From the NCBI RefSeq assembly GCF_040518285.1, contig NZ_CP155449.1:4099721-4163720 (forward strand): a stretch of DNA of 64,000 bases, in the 5' to 3' direction. Under the pieces are notes generated by a model. That model had not been told where the DNA came from, made no database searches, and was given only the letters and a program-made list of their open reading frames with translations. Source of the DNA: Knoellia sp. S7-12 (GTDB taxonomy: Bacteria; Actinomycetota; Actinomycetes; Actinomycetales; Dermatophilaceae). This document shows positions 28,901 through 38,400 of this stretch, piece by piece. Position 1 is the first letter of the stretch, and each line of letters begins with the position of its first letter. Made by a program: the position numbers and the translations under genes.

Positions 28901-31900
28901 GGGTTGACCCAGTCCTTCTGGCCGCGCACGAGAAGGCTGGCCCGGGACGGGTCGAAGAGACCGTTGGTGATGCCATAGACGAAGTCGTGGACCGGTGCAC
29001 CCTCGGCGGGGACCTTGGTCGAAACCGTCTGATCGTCGGCGTCGACCTTCCACTGCGACTTCTCGGAGTCGGGGTTGAGCTCTTCGTGCTCGAGCTCGAC
29101 GGAATCCCCACGGGCGATGAGGTCGTTGGCCGTCACGGGCACGGTCACGGTCTTGCCCGGAGCAGCCGTCACCGAGTCGTCGATCGCCACCGGTGGTTGG
29201 GCATCGCCTGGCGCGACGACCCCGATGCGAACGAAGGCCCGGCTCACGCCGCCGAAGCGGTCGACCACCTCATAGTTGATGACCTCAGTGCCCGAGGCCG
29301 TCGGGAAGGACTCGTAGCGAATCGTCGACGGGCCAGTCGACACGACCCGCCCCAGGGTGAGGTTCACCGGTCCACCGTTCGTCCCCACGACACCGGTCAC
29401 CCCGACCGTGTCGCCGTCTGGGTCCACACCCGAAGTCGGGACCGTGATTGTCAGCGGGTCCCCGGCTGTCACCGACGATGAGAAGCTGCGCGCAACAGGA
29501 ACCTGGTTGGGGTTGGCCGTGGTCGGCAGGGGCCGGACACGCACGGCGATCCGGCCGGTCTGGGCGCGCTCCGGCATACCTTCGGGGTAGGCGGCGTACT
29601 CGACGGTGACCGGCTGCTCAGCCGTGAGCTTGTCCTGCCAGGGCACGAACCGCACGACGTTGCCGGACGCGAAGGCCGACTGCTGGACGTCCTTGCCAAG
29701 GACCTTGACGCTGGTGGGGTCGATCTTCAGCGGGATGCCGTCGGCCATCGTGTCGTTGTCGAGGACGGGAACGGCCACGGTGTCGCCCTCGCGCACGACC
29801 GCCGTGTCGTCCTCGACCACCGGATTGAGATCCAGCGAGGGCTTCTGCGTCACGGTGACCTCACCAGTCGCCTTCTTGGCCCCGTCGCTCACGGTGTAGC
29901 GAATCGTCCCGCGACGCGTGGCATCGGCGGCGCCACCAGCAGGCTCGAGAGCCACGATCCGGATCCAGCGTCCCTGATAGATCGACGCCTGCAGCCACGA
30001 GTCATCGCTCGTGGCTGGGGTCGCACCCTGGGTGACGAGGACGTCGGCCCGAGGGCTGTAGTCATTGGCCAGCGGGTCCACCAACGTCGGCGACTGGTCG
30101 CGCAATGTCCCCGTGTCACTGACCGCCACCGGTGGTGCGTCCGGGTCGGCAGCGTCGATGACGTCCACCCTGATCCGACCCGGTGCGACGCCACCACCGA
30201 CCTGCGCGGCATACGAGAGCTCGAAGGTTCCCGCGGCGGAGGGCGTGACGGTCACGACGTTGGTGTCGAGGTTCGTGTCAACGGTCAGGGCACCGGTCGC
30301 CCGGACCTCACCGGCGAGGTGCATCTCGTCGTCCGGGTCACTCGGGTCCGCGCCGGCGATGTCGTTGCCCAGCGGCTCGATCTGCAGCGATTTGCCCACG
30401 ACACCACGGATGACGTCGGGCTGCGTGACCGGCGGTCGGGCACGCGTCTCGGTCAGCGCGATGACCTCCACCGGCACTTCGCCCTTGGTCCGCCCACCCC
30501 GTCCGTCATCGACGGCGTAGTCGATCTGGGCCTTGCCTGGAGTCGGCGGCGCGAGGTAGGCCAACCGCCCCTGACCGTCGATGCTCAGCGACTCGCCTTC
30601 GACGTTGGCAATGACGGCATCCGATTCAGGATCACGCCAGTCAGCAATCACTGGGACGGCCAGGCGGTTCCCGGCAAGAACGGGGTATGCCGTCTTGGCC
30701 AGCTTCGCCTGCCCCTCCCGAAGGAACGGGGCGTTGTTGGTGGTCTCTGCCGCGATGTTGACCTTGACGGTTGCGCGCGCCTTGGCCTTCACCTTGCCGT
30801 TGCCCACGAGATAGGTGAACTGGAACGGCGCGGCCGTGCCCGAAGGAACGACGACGTCGATGCTCTGACCGTCGGCGGAGACGGAGGGGCGGATGTCGGG
30901 ATTCGAGGTGGCGCTCACGTCCCGCGGGTCGATCGCCAGGACCGAACCCGCGGCGTCGGTGTCGTTGTCCAGGACGTGCAGCTTGCTCGTGCGTCCTGGC
31001 CGGACGGTGAGGTTGTCCGGCTTGGCCGTCGGCGGCTGCTGGGCCACGGCATCGTCGACGAGGTTCTTGTCCTTCTTCTTGTTGTCCTCGTCGCGCTGTG
31101 GTGGTGGGATCAGCGCGTCCCAGTTGTCGATCTTCTGTTTGTCGCGTTGGACGTCCCAGGCGGAACCGTTGTCGAGGTCGTTGAGGACGATGACGCCACG
31201 GTTGACCCGGAAGGCGACACCATCTCGCAAGGGGGTCTCGCTGACGTTGTCGATGGTGCCCGTCGGGACCGGTTGCTCACGACCACAGTTGACGCCATAG
31301 AAGACCTTGCCGGCCTCAGACCACGCACCGTGGACGCAGCCACGCAGCACGACCGGGCGAGCGGGGAGCGGCACGCCGCCGCTGCGGTTCATCTGCTCGG
31401 CGACCTCGATGCCACCCTGTCCGACGCCACTCCCGAGACCCACCATGTGCAATCCGCTGCCACCGGACAGGGCCACAGAGTCGGCCGTCGGCCCAGGAAG
31501 CTGCACCGCGGCATACGCCTTCTGGCCTTCGGCCGGAGCGAATCCGGCCGGGATGCCATCCGCGTGACCGCTGCTGTGGACGGCGTCCCGCTCCGGGTCA
31601 TAGACCGCCCAGACCGACCCCAGTGCCGTCACCTGCAGGAGGCTGCCCTTGGCGCCACTGGGCTCAGTGACCGGCTTGGTGAAAGCCCGACCACTCGGGC
31701 GGATCGTGGTGACCGTGCCCCTGGCGCCGGACGCGACATGCACCGAGCCGTCCTCACCGACAGCCAGGACGGCATCGGCACCGGCGGTGGCCAACGGCTT
31801 CGCGCCGGTGCCCAGACCCGAGAGGTTCTCGATGCCCTTGCGAGCATTCACCCGCTGGGCCCAGACCTTGCCGGTCTTGGGGTCAACGGCCGCGATGGTG

Positions 31901-32331
31901 CCACCGCGCAGGTCGACAAGAGTGGGGCTGATCCGGCCCGGCTCGCGCGAAGGAACGGCCGGTGCGGTTGCCGTCTCCTCACGGAACTGAGCCGTCGCCA
32001 CATCGATCGGCTGCAACTGGGCCGTGGCCTTGGACCAGGCGATCACGGCCGACCCGTCCTGCAGGACATCGAGACCCGAGCCGGGCGCGACATCAGCCGC
32101 GACACCAGCGTCGAGCTGAGCAGCCACCTTGTTGAGCCGGCCGAACTTCGCCTGCACATCAGACGTGATCCACACACCACCGTCACCAACATCGGCCTCG
32201 TGGACCGTCGAGCCCTGACTGGTCACCGCGGCATACGTCAGCGTCGAGGCAGCAATGACGACGACGCCGATGGAGGCGATCCCTCGGCGTCCCCGCGTCG
32301 CCCCGGCGACCCGACGTGCTCTGCGTTTCAT
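25936..32331 (-). CDS. Giant membrane-anchored Ig-like/fibronectin type III protein, copy 2
   Basis: 2,131 residues, ATG start with AGGGGA 5-6 bases upstream. Same architecture as copy 1: Arg-rich N-terminus, one membrane helix (about 17-38), propeller-like region (AVDPKTGKVWAQRV), Ig/cadherin-like repeats (LDNDTDAAGS, LANDTDIDSDPATLKV), no poly-Ala linker, and Fn3 repeats (RVSWSAPAYDGGAPI). Long parts of the protein and DNA are nearly identical to copy 3, with only a few mismatches in ~175 bases around 27381-27555, but the last ~150 residues differ. Its C-terminal tip has Cys pairs (GPCADPTKGC; NYTCDG; SLWCIF). The tip probably sets binding specificity, the shared body acting as a stalk; this is inference. 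Confidence 0.8.
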   Translation of the reverse strand: MKRRARRVAGATRGRRGIASIGVVVIAASTLTYAAVTSQGSTVHEADVGDGGVWITSDVQAKFGRLNKVAAQLDAGVAADVAPGSGLDVLQDGSAVIAWSKATAQLQPIDVATAQFREETATAPAVPSREPGRISPTLVDLRGGTIAAVDPKTGKVWAQRVNARKGIENLSGLGTGAKPLATAGADAVLAVGEDGSVHVASGARGTVTTIRPSGRAFTKPVTEPSGAKGSLLQVTALGSVWAVYDPERDAVHSSGHADGIPAGFAPAEGQKAYAAVQLPGPTADSVALSGGSGLHMVGLGSGVGQGGIEVAEQMNRSGGVPLPARPVVLRGCVHGAWSEAGKVFYGVNCGREQPVPTGTIDNVSETPLRDGVAFRVNRGVIVLNDLDNGSAWDVQRDKQKIDNWDALIPPPQRDEDNKKKDKNLVDDAVAQQPPTAKPDNLTVRPGRTSKLHVLDNDTDAAGSVLAIDPRDVSATSNPDIRPSVSADGQSIDVVVPSGTAAPFQFTYLVGNGKVKAKARATVKVNIAAETTNNAPFLREGQAKLAKTAYPVLAGNRLAVPVIADWRDPESDAVIANVEGESLSIDGQGRLAYLAPPTPGKAQIDYAVDDGRGGRTKGEVPVEVIALTETRARPPVTQPDVIRGVVGKSLQIEPLGNDIAGADPSDPDDEMHLAGEVRATGALTVDTNLDTNVVTVTPSAAGTFELSYAAQVGGGVAPGRIRVDVIDAADPDAPPVAVSDTGTLRDQSPTLVDPLANDYSPRADVLVTQGATPATSDDSWLQASIYQGRWIRIVALEPAGGAADATRRGTIRYTVSDGAKKATGEVTVTQKPSLDLNPVVEDDTAVVREGDTVAVPVLDNDTMADGIPLKIDPTSVKVLGKDVQQSAFASGNVVRFVPWQDKLTAEQPVTVEYAAYPEGMPERAQTGRIAVRVRPLPTTANPNQVPVARSFSSSVTAGDPLTITVPTSGVDPDGDTVGVTGVVGTNGGPVNLTLGRVVSTGPSTIRYESFPTASGTEVINYEVVDRFGGVSRAFVRIGVVAPGDAQPPVAIDDSVTAAPGKTVTVPVTANDLIARGDSVELEHEELNPDSEKSQWKVDADDQTVSTKVPAEGAPVHDFVYGITNGLFDPSRASLLVRGQKDWVNPPTAIDDVAKPKPGVAATTVDVLANDTDIDSDPATLKVAEVLSPNARIVGSKVEVTVLDHPYTAPYVIEDEDGARAMAVIHVPRGTGGTPFVVEGALIEMDKDSTKTVKLGDYVKSPQSRTLGITSASTISAAPAKNITLTADADGTLNLTSSGGYVGPASVMFEVTDQMSDDQKDVHTAYVSVPVQIGPKVPLLRCPTTAVTVLAGGLPRALDIPTLCRTWLPVGMTMDDVTFTSDWEKEAADVELKRSGTRERVVTLSAGSGARSGKGVVRVGVRGSDVTGVVNVTVVGQPAEQVGVTDPLANMPPPRLRPITVNGLEEGKSQEVDIRSYLDSPLQDAKCSVDAASVTSGQGLTVTRDGCSITVSAGPKPSPIGRVAISVSDAPGRTANGAVSVTMLGRPDPPTSVAAQADRDAGGRARVSWSAPAYDGGAPIRTYTAKWTGGSTGSLECSASPCTIDGLTNGKDYFFTITATNVVGEGDPSAQSNAARPDTKPGPVNGVTMASRGDGSLTINWTPPENKGSPVSKYVLRLVPTSGGTPRTVEVAAPATSTTVTGLNNMSQYAVAAQAYNEAGPGPFGTATTMQSAGTPPPPAGFKATPDGPGANKSLAAITLSWNTTSPNGPPLKNYTVKRRVNGGAWADLKTVGPTTTRSTDQVQYDGRKYDYVVTATNGADLTSPNSAVQSFTSIGQPSNPSVSAATPTNDEQVQLTVSLGQPRAGRFTSVRWSSSAGGSGTYSCGSCPAGGQVTIATGQLRTVDQTFTVTTSNGTRSSNPARSNSVQPYGKTPTPVASSSSASGKTVTFTWDLPTNGRPITAVKISGDKTYDGQPITSTSVTAANYSQNVTIQIVAVSAGGDSSALTMTRRTDDPPQPVISNVRPTPDLGYDTTGQGTGPCADPTKGCPKVDFDVTNFPPNSSWNYTCDGITASGQRLSTANKSFIVDGSGNDGRPSLWCIFSKDIVRVEVSMWGGPGPQPATASGAWRAPY

Positions 32332-32341
32332 GACGTCCCCT

Positions 32342-32362
32342 CACTCGCCCCATGGGCGAGTG
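32342..32362. promoter_or_regulatory. Perfect 9-bp stem-loop just upstream of copy 2 start
   Basis: CACTCGCCC and GGGCGAGTG flank a 3-base loop; on the transcribed strand the hairpin ends a few bases before the AGGGGA ribosome binding site of copy 2. No U-tract follows, so simple termination is unlikely. It sits in the 121-base gap after copy 3 and could tune copy 2 expression or protect RNA ends. Confidence 0.45.
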
Positions 32363-32452
32363 TCCCCTTCCGATCCGATGAAGCATCCCACGACCAGCCG
32401 TGGAGGGGGATGGGGAGAACTGCCCGGCAGCTTCTCTGCACAGCGCTGCTCA

Positions 32453-35400
32453 TCAGAACGGCGACCATGGCGAGTACACATGCTGATCGCCAATCCAGAG
32501 GTGCATCCTGACCTGACCGACACCACCGCGAGCGAAGAGGCAATAACGCCGCATCGTCACTCCACTGCCGGAGGCGTCGATCACGGCGGGACGGGACGTG
32601 GAATTGCCCGCCCGCTCGGACTCACACACCGCGTTCCACGTGGTGTTGGGCGGGAAGTTGCGAACGCTGTAGTTCACCTTCGGGCACGTCGAGGTTCGAC
32701 AGGTTCCGACCCCAACGGGGTCGTTGTACTCCTCCGGGCTCGGCCCGACGTTGTAGATCTCCGGCGCCGGCGGATCAGCGGTGCGACGGGTCATGGTGAG
32801 GACCGGTGACGCACCACCAGCGGAATAGGCCGTGATGGAGATCGTGAGGTCCTGGGCGAAGTTGCCGCTGGCCGAGATCGATGTGATCGGACCGCCGTCG
32901 TGGTTCGCCGCGCCGGTGACCGTCACGCGCTCGATCGGGCGACCGTTCGTTGGCAGGCTCCACTGGTAGGTCACGGTCTGGCCGGACGTCGTGCCGCCGT
33001 TGTCCACCGGCTGAGGCGTCGCGCCATATGGCTGGACCGAGTTGCTCCGCGCGGGGTTCGACGAGCGGGTGCCGTTGGTCGTCGTCACCGTGAAGGTCTG
33101 GTCGACCGTGCGCAGTTGACCGGTCAGGATCGTCACCTGGCCCCCTGCGGGACAGGACCCACATGAGTGCGTGCCGGACGCGCCGGTCGACGACTCCCAC
33201 CGGACCGACGCGAAGCCGCCCGCGCGGGGCTGCCCGAGGCTGACGGTGAGCCGCACCTTCTCATCGTTGTTGGGGGTGGCGGCCGTCACCGAAGGATTGG
33301 AGGGCTGGCCGATCGAGGTGAAGGACTGGGCGGCGCTGTTGGGTGAGGTGAGGTCTGCACCGTTGGTCGCGGTGACGACGTAGTCGTACTTGCGCCCGTC
33401 GTACTGCACCTGGTCGGTAGCCCGAGTCGTCGAGGCCGGGACGGTCTTGAGGTCAGCCCAGGCGCCGCCGGTGACCCGACGTTTGACGGTGTAGTTCTTC
33501 AGCGGCGGGCCGTTGGGGCTGGTCGTGTTCCAGGACAGGGTGATCGCGGCGAGGCTCTTGTTGGCTCCGGGACCATCAGGGGTCGCTTTGAATCCGCCTG
33601 GAGGTGGCGGGTTTCCGGCGGACTGCATCGTTGTCGCCGTGCCGAACGGACCTGGTCCGGCCTCGTTGTAGGCCTGGGCCGCGACGGCATACTCACTCAT
33701 GTTGTTGAGCCCGGTCACGGTCGTCGACGTGGCTGGCGCGGCAACCTCGACGGTGCGGGGCGTGCCACCGCCCGTGGGAACGAGACGCAGGACGTACTTC
33801 GACACGGGCGAGCCCTTGTTCTCTGGGGGACTCCACCGGATCGTCAGCGAACCGTCGCCGCGGCTGGCCATCGTCACGCCGTTCACCGGGCCGGGCTTGG
33901 TGTCGGGCCGGGCAGCGTTGCTCTGCGCACTGGGATCACCTTCGCCGACAACGTTGGTCGCGGTGATCGTGAAGAAGTAGTCCTTGCCGTTCGTGAGCCC
34001 GTCGATGGTGCACGGTGAGGCCGAGCACTCAAGGCTGCCGGTCGACCCGCCCCTCCATTTGGCGGTGTAGGTGCGGATCGGGGCGCCGCCGTCATAGGCC
34101 GGTGCCGACCAGCTGACCCGGGCTCGACCGCCAGCGTCCCGATCGGCCTGTGCCGCAACGCTGGTCGGCGGGTCAGGTCGGCCAAGCATCGTCACACTGA
34201 CGGCACCGTTGGCCGTGCGACCCGGGGCGTCCGACACGCTGATCGCGACCCGACCGATGGGGCTCGGCTTCGCTCCAGCGTAGACCGTGATGGAACAACC
34301 ATCACGCGTGACCGTCAGGCCCTGACCGCTCGTGACCGACGCTGCGTCGACGGAGCACTTTGCATCCTGGAGCGGGGAGTCGAGATAGGAACGGATGTCG
34401 ACCTGCTGGCTGTCGCCCTCCTGGAGTCCGTTGACGGTGATGGGTCGCAGCCGCGGCGGGGGCATGTTGGCGAGCGGATCCTCCACGCTGGCCTGCTCAG
34501 TGGGCTGGCCGAGGACCGTGACGTTCACCGATGCGGTGATGTCGGACTCGCGAACCCCGACGCGCACCACGCCCTTGCCCGATCGAGCACCCGACCCTGC
34601 ACTCAACGTCACGATGCGCTCCCCGGAACCACTCCGCTTGAGCTCGACGTCAGAGGCCTCGCGTTCCCACCCGGACGTGAAGACGATGTCGTCCATAGTG
34701 AGACCGACGGGAAGCCAGACTCGGCAGAGCGTGGGGATGTCGAGGGCACGCGGGAGCCCGCCCGCGAGAACCGTGATGGCCGTGCTCGGGCAGCGCAGGA
34801 GCGGAACCTTGGGTCCGATCTGCACCGGAACCGAGACGTATGCCGTGTGGACGTCCTTCTGGTCATCACTCATCTGGTCGGTGACCTCGAACATCACCGA
34901 CGCCGGCCCGACATAACCACCGGACGACGTGAGGTTCAACGTGCCGTCGGCGTCGGCGGTCAGGGTGAGGTTCTTGGCCGGGGCCGCAGAGATGGTGCTG
35001 GCCGAGGTGATGCCCAGGGTCCGGCTCTGCGGCGACTTCACGTAGTCGCCGAGCTTGACCGTCTTGGTGGAGTCCTTGTCCATCTCGATGAGGGCGCCCT
35101 CGACGACGAACGGTGTTCCGCCCGTTCCACGTGGAACGTGGATGACGGCCATCCCTCTGGCGCCGTCCTCGTCCTCGATGACGTAGGGCGCGGTGTAGGG
35201 GTGGGCGAGGACGGTGACCTCGACCTTCGACCCGACGATCTTGGCATTGGGTGACAACACCTCGACGACTTTGAGGGTCGCGGGGTCGGAGTCGATGTCG
35301 GTGTCGTTGGCCAACACGTCCACCGCGGTCGAGGCCTCGCCACCCTTGGGCTTGGCGACGTCGTCGGTGGCGGTCGGCGGGTTCAGGTAGTCCTTCTGAC

Positions 35401-38400
35401 CACGCACGAGCAGGCTCGCCCGGGACGGGTCAAAGAGACCGTTGGTGATGCCATAGACGAAGTCGTGAACCGCGGCCCCTTCCTCCGGGACCTTGGTCGA
35501 CACGGTCTGGTCGTCGGCGTCGACCTTCCACTGCGACTTCTCGGAGTCGGGGTTGAGCTTTTCGTGTTCGAGCTCGACCGAGTCCCCGCGCGCGATGAGG
35601 TCGTTGGCGGTGATCGGGACCGTGACGGTCTTGCCGGGGGCCGCGGTCACGGAGTCGTCGATCGCCACGGGTGGCTGGGCATCTCCCGGTGCCACGACTC
35701 CGATGCGAACGAACGCCCGGCTCACGCCACCGAAGCGGTCGACCACCTCATAGTTGATGACCTCAGTGCCCGAGGCGGTGGGAAAGGATTCGTATCTGAT
35801 CGTCGACGGTCCGGTCGCGACCACTCGGCCGAGCGCAAGGTTGACCGGGCCGCCATTGGTCCCGACGACACCGGTCACCCCGACCGTGTCGCCATCCGGG
35901 TCCACACCGGACGTCGGGACCGTGATCGTGAGTGGGTCACCGGCCGTGACCGAGGACGAGAAGCTGCGCGCGACCGGCACCTGGTTGGGGTTGGTCGTGG
36001 TCGGCAGGGGACGGACGCGCACGGCGATGCGGCCGGTCTGGGCGCGCTCCGGCATACCTTCGGGGTAGGCGGCGTACTCGACGGTGACCGGTTGCTCGGT
36101 CGTGAGCTTGTCCTGCCAGGGCACGAACCGCACGACGTTGCCGGACGCGAAGGCCGACTGCTGGACGTCCTTGCCGAGGACCTTGACGCTGGTGGGGTCG
36201 ATCTTCAGCGGGATGCCGTCGGCCATCGTGTCGTTGTCGAGCACTGACACCGCGACCGTGTCGCCCTGGCGCACGACAGCAGAGTCGTCCTCGACGACAG
36301 GGTTGAGGTCCAGTGGCGGCCGCTGCGTCACGGTCACCTCGCCGGTCGCCTTCTTGGCCCCGTCGCTCACGGTGTAGCGGATGGTGCCTCTGCGGGTGGA
36401 GTCAGTGGCGCCGCCCGCGGGTTCAAGGGCCACGATCCGGATCCAGCGTCCCTGATAGATCGACGCCTGCAGCCACGAGTCATCGCTCGTGGAACCGGTT
36501 GCCCCCTGGGTGACGAGGACGTCGGCCCGAGGGCTGTAGTCATTGGCCAGCGGGTCCACCAAGGTCGGCGACTGGTCACGCAGCGTCGCCGTGTCCCCGA
36601 CTGCCACCGGTGGTGCGTCCGGGTCGGCAGCGTCGATGACGTCCACCCTGATCCGACCCGGTGCGACGCCACCCCCGACCTGCGCCGCGTAGGACAGCTC
36701 AAAGGTTCCGGCGCCCGAGGGCGTGACCGTCACGACGTTGGTGTCGAGGTTGGTGTCAACGGTCAGGGCACCGGTCGCCCGGACCTCACCGGCGAGGTGC
36801 ATCTTGTCGTCCGGGTCACTCGGGTCCGCGCCGGCGATGTCGTTGCCCAGCGGCTCGATCTGCAAGGACTTCCCGACAACGCCACGGATGACATCAGGCT
36901 GCGTGACCGGCGGTCGGGCACGCGTCTCGGTGAGAGCGATGACCTCCACAGGCACGACGCCCTTGGTGCGCCCGCCCCGCCCGTCATCGACGACATAGTC
37001 GATCTGGGCCTTCCCAGGAGTCGGCGGCGCGAGGTAGGCCAGCCGCCCCTGACCGTCGATGCTCAGCGAGTCGCCGTCGACCGTCGTGAGGACCGGGTCG
37101 GCCTCGGGGTCACGCCAGTCGGAGATGACCGGAACCGCGAGTCGCTTGCCGGCAAGAACGGGGTATGCCGTCTTGGCCAGCTTCGCCTGCCCCTCCCGCA
37201 AGAAGGGTGCGTTGTTGGTGTCCTCTGCCGCGATGTTGACCTTGACCGCAGCGCGCGCCTTGGCCTTCACCTTGCCGTTGCCCACGAGATAGGTGAACTG
37301 GAACGGCGCCGTCGCACCGGCGGGCACGGTGACGTCGATGCTCTGACCGTCGGCGGAGACGGAGGGGCGGATGTCGGGATTCGAGGTGGCGCTCACGTCG
37401 CGCGGGTCGATCGCCAGGACCGAACCCGCAGCGTCGGTGTCGTTGTCGAGGACGTGCAGCTTGCTCGTGCGTCCTGGCCGGACGGTGAGGTTGTCGGGCT
37501 TGGCCGTCGGTGGCTGCTGGGCCACGGCATCGTCGACGAGGTTCTTGTCCTTCTTCTTGTTGTCCTCGTCGCGCTGGGGTGGCGGGATGAGCGCGTCCCA
37601 GTTGTCGATCTTCTGCTTGTCGCGTTGGACGTCCCAGGCGGAGCCGTTGTCGAGGTCGTTGAGGACGATCACGCCGCGGTTGACCCGGAAAGCGACACCA
37701 TCTCGCAGGGGGGTCTCGCTGACGTTGTCGATGGTGCCCGTCGGGACCGGTTGCTCGCGACCACAGTTGACGCCATAGAAGACCTTGCCGGCCTCGGACC
37801 ACGCACCGTGAACACAACCAGCAAGCACCACCGGGTGGGCCGGAAGGGGGACCGCTCCGCTGCGGTTCATCTGCTCTGCGACCTCTATGCCGCCGCGCGC
37901 AGCACCGCCACCGAGTTGGACCATGTTCAGTCCACTCCCACCGGACAGCGCCACGGAGTCGGCCTTGGGCCCAGGGAGCTGCACCGCGGCATACGCGCGT
38001 TGGCCCTGCGTCGACGCAAATCCCGCAGGGACGCCATCGGTGCGACCGCTGCTGTGGACGGCATCCCGCGCAGGGTCATAGACCGCCCAGGCCGACCCCA
38101 GTGCCGTGACCTGGAGCAGGCTGCCCTTGGCTGCACTCGGCTCAGTGACCGGCTTGGCGAAGAGGCGACCACTCGGGCGGATCGTCGTGACCGTGCCCTT
38201 GGCGCCCGACGCAACATGCACCGCACCGTCCTCACCCACAGCCAGGACGGCATCGGCCCCGACGGTGGCCAACGGCTTCGCGCCGGTGCCCAGACCCGAG
38301 AGGTTCTCGATGCCCTTGCGGGCGTCGACGCGCTGAGCCCAGACCTTGCCGGTCTTGGGGTCGACAGCTGCGATCGTTCCGCCCCGCAGATCCACGAGGG

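Noticed and set aside
32636..32650. Half parS-like GTTCCACGTGG in copy 3
   Set aside because: Only one half matches; no symmetry.
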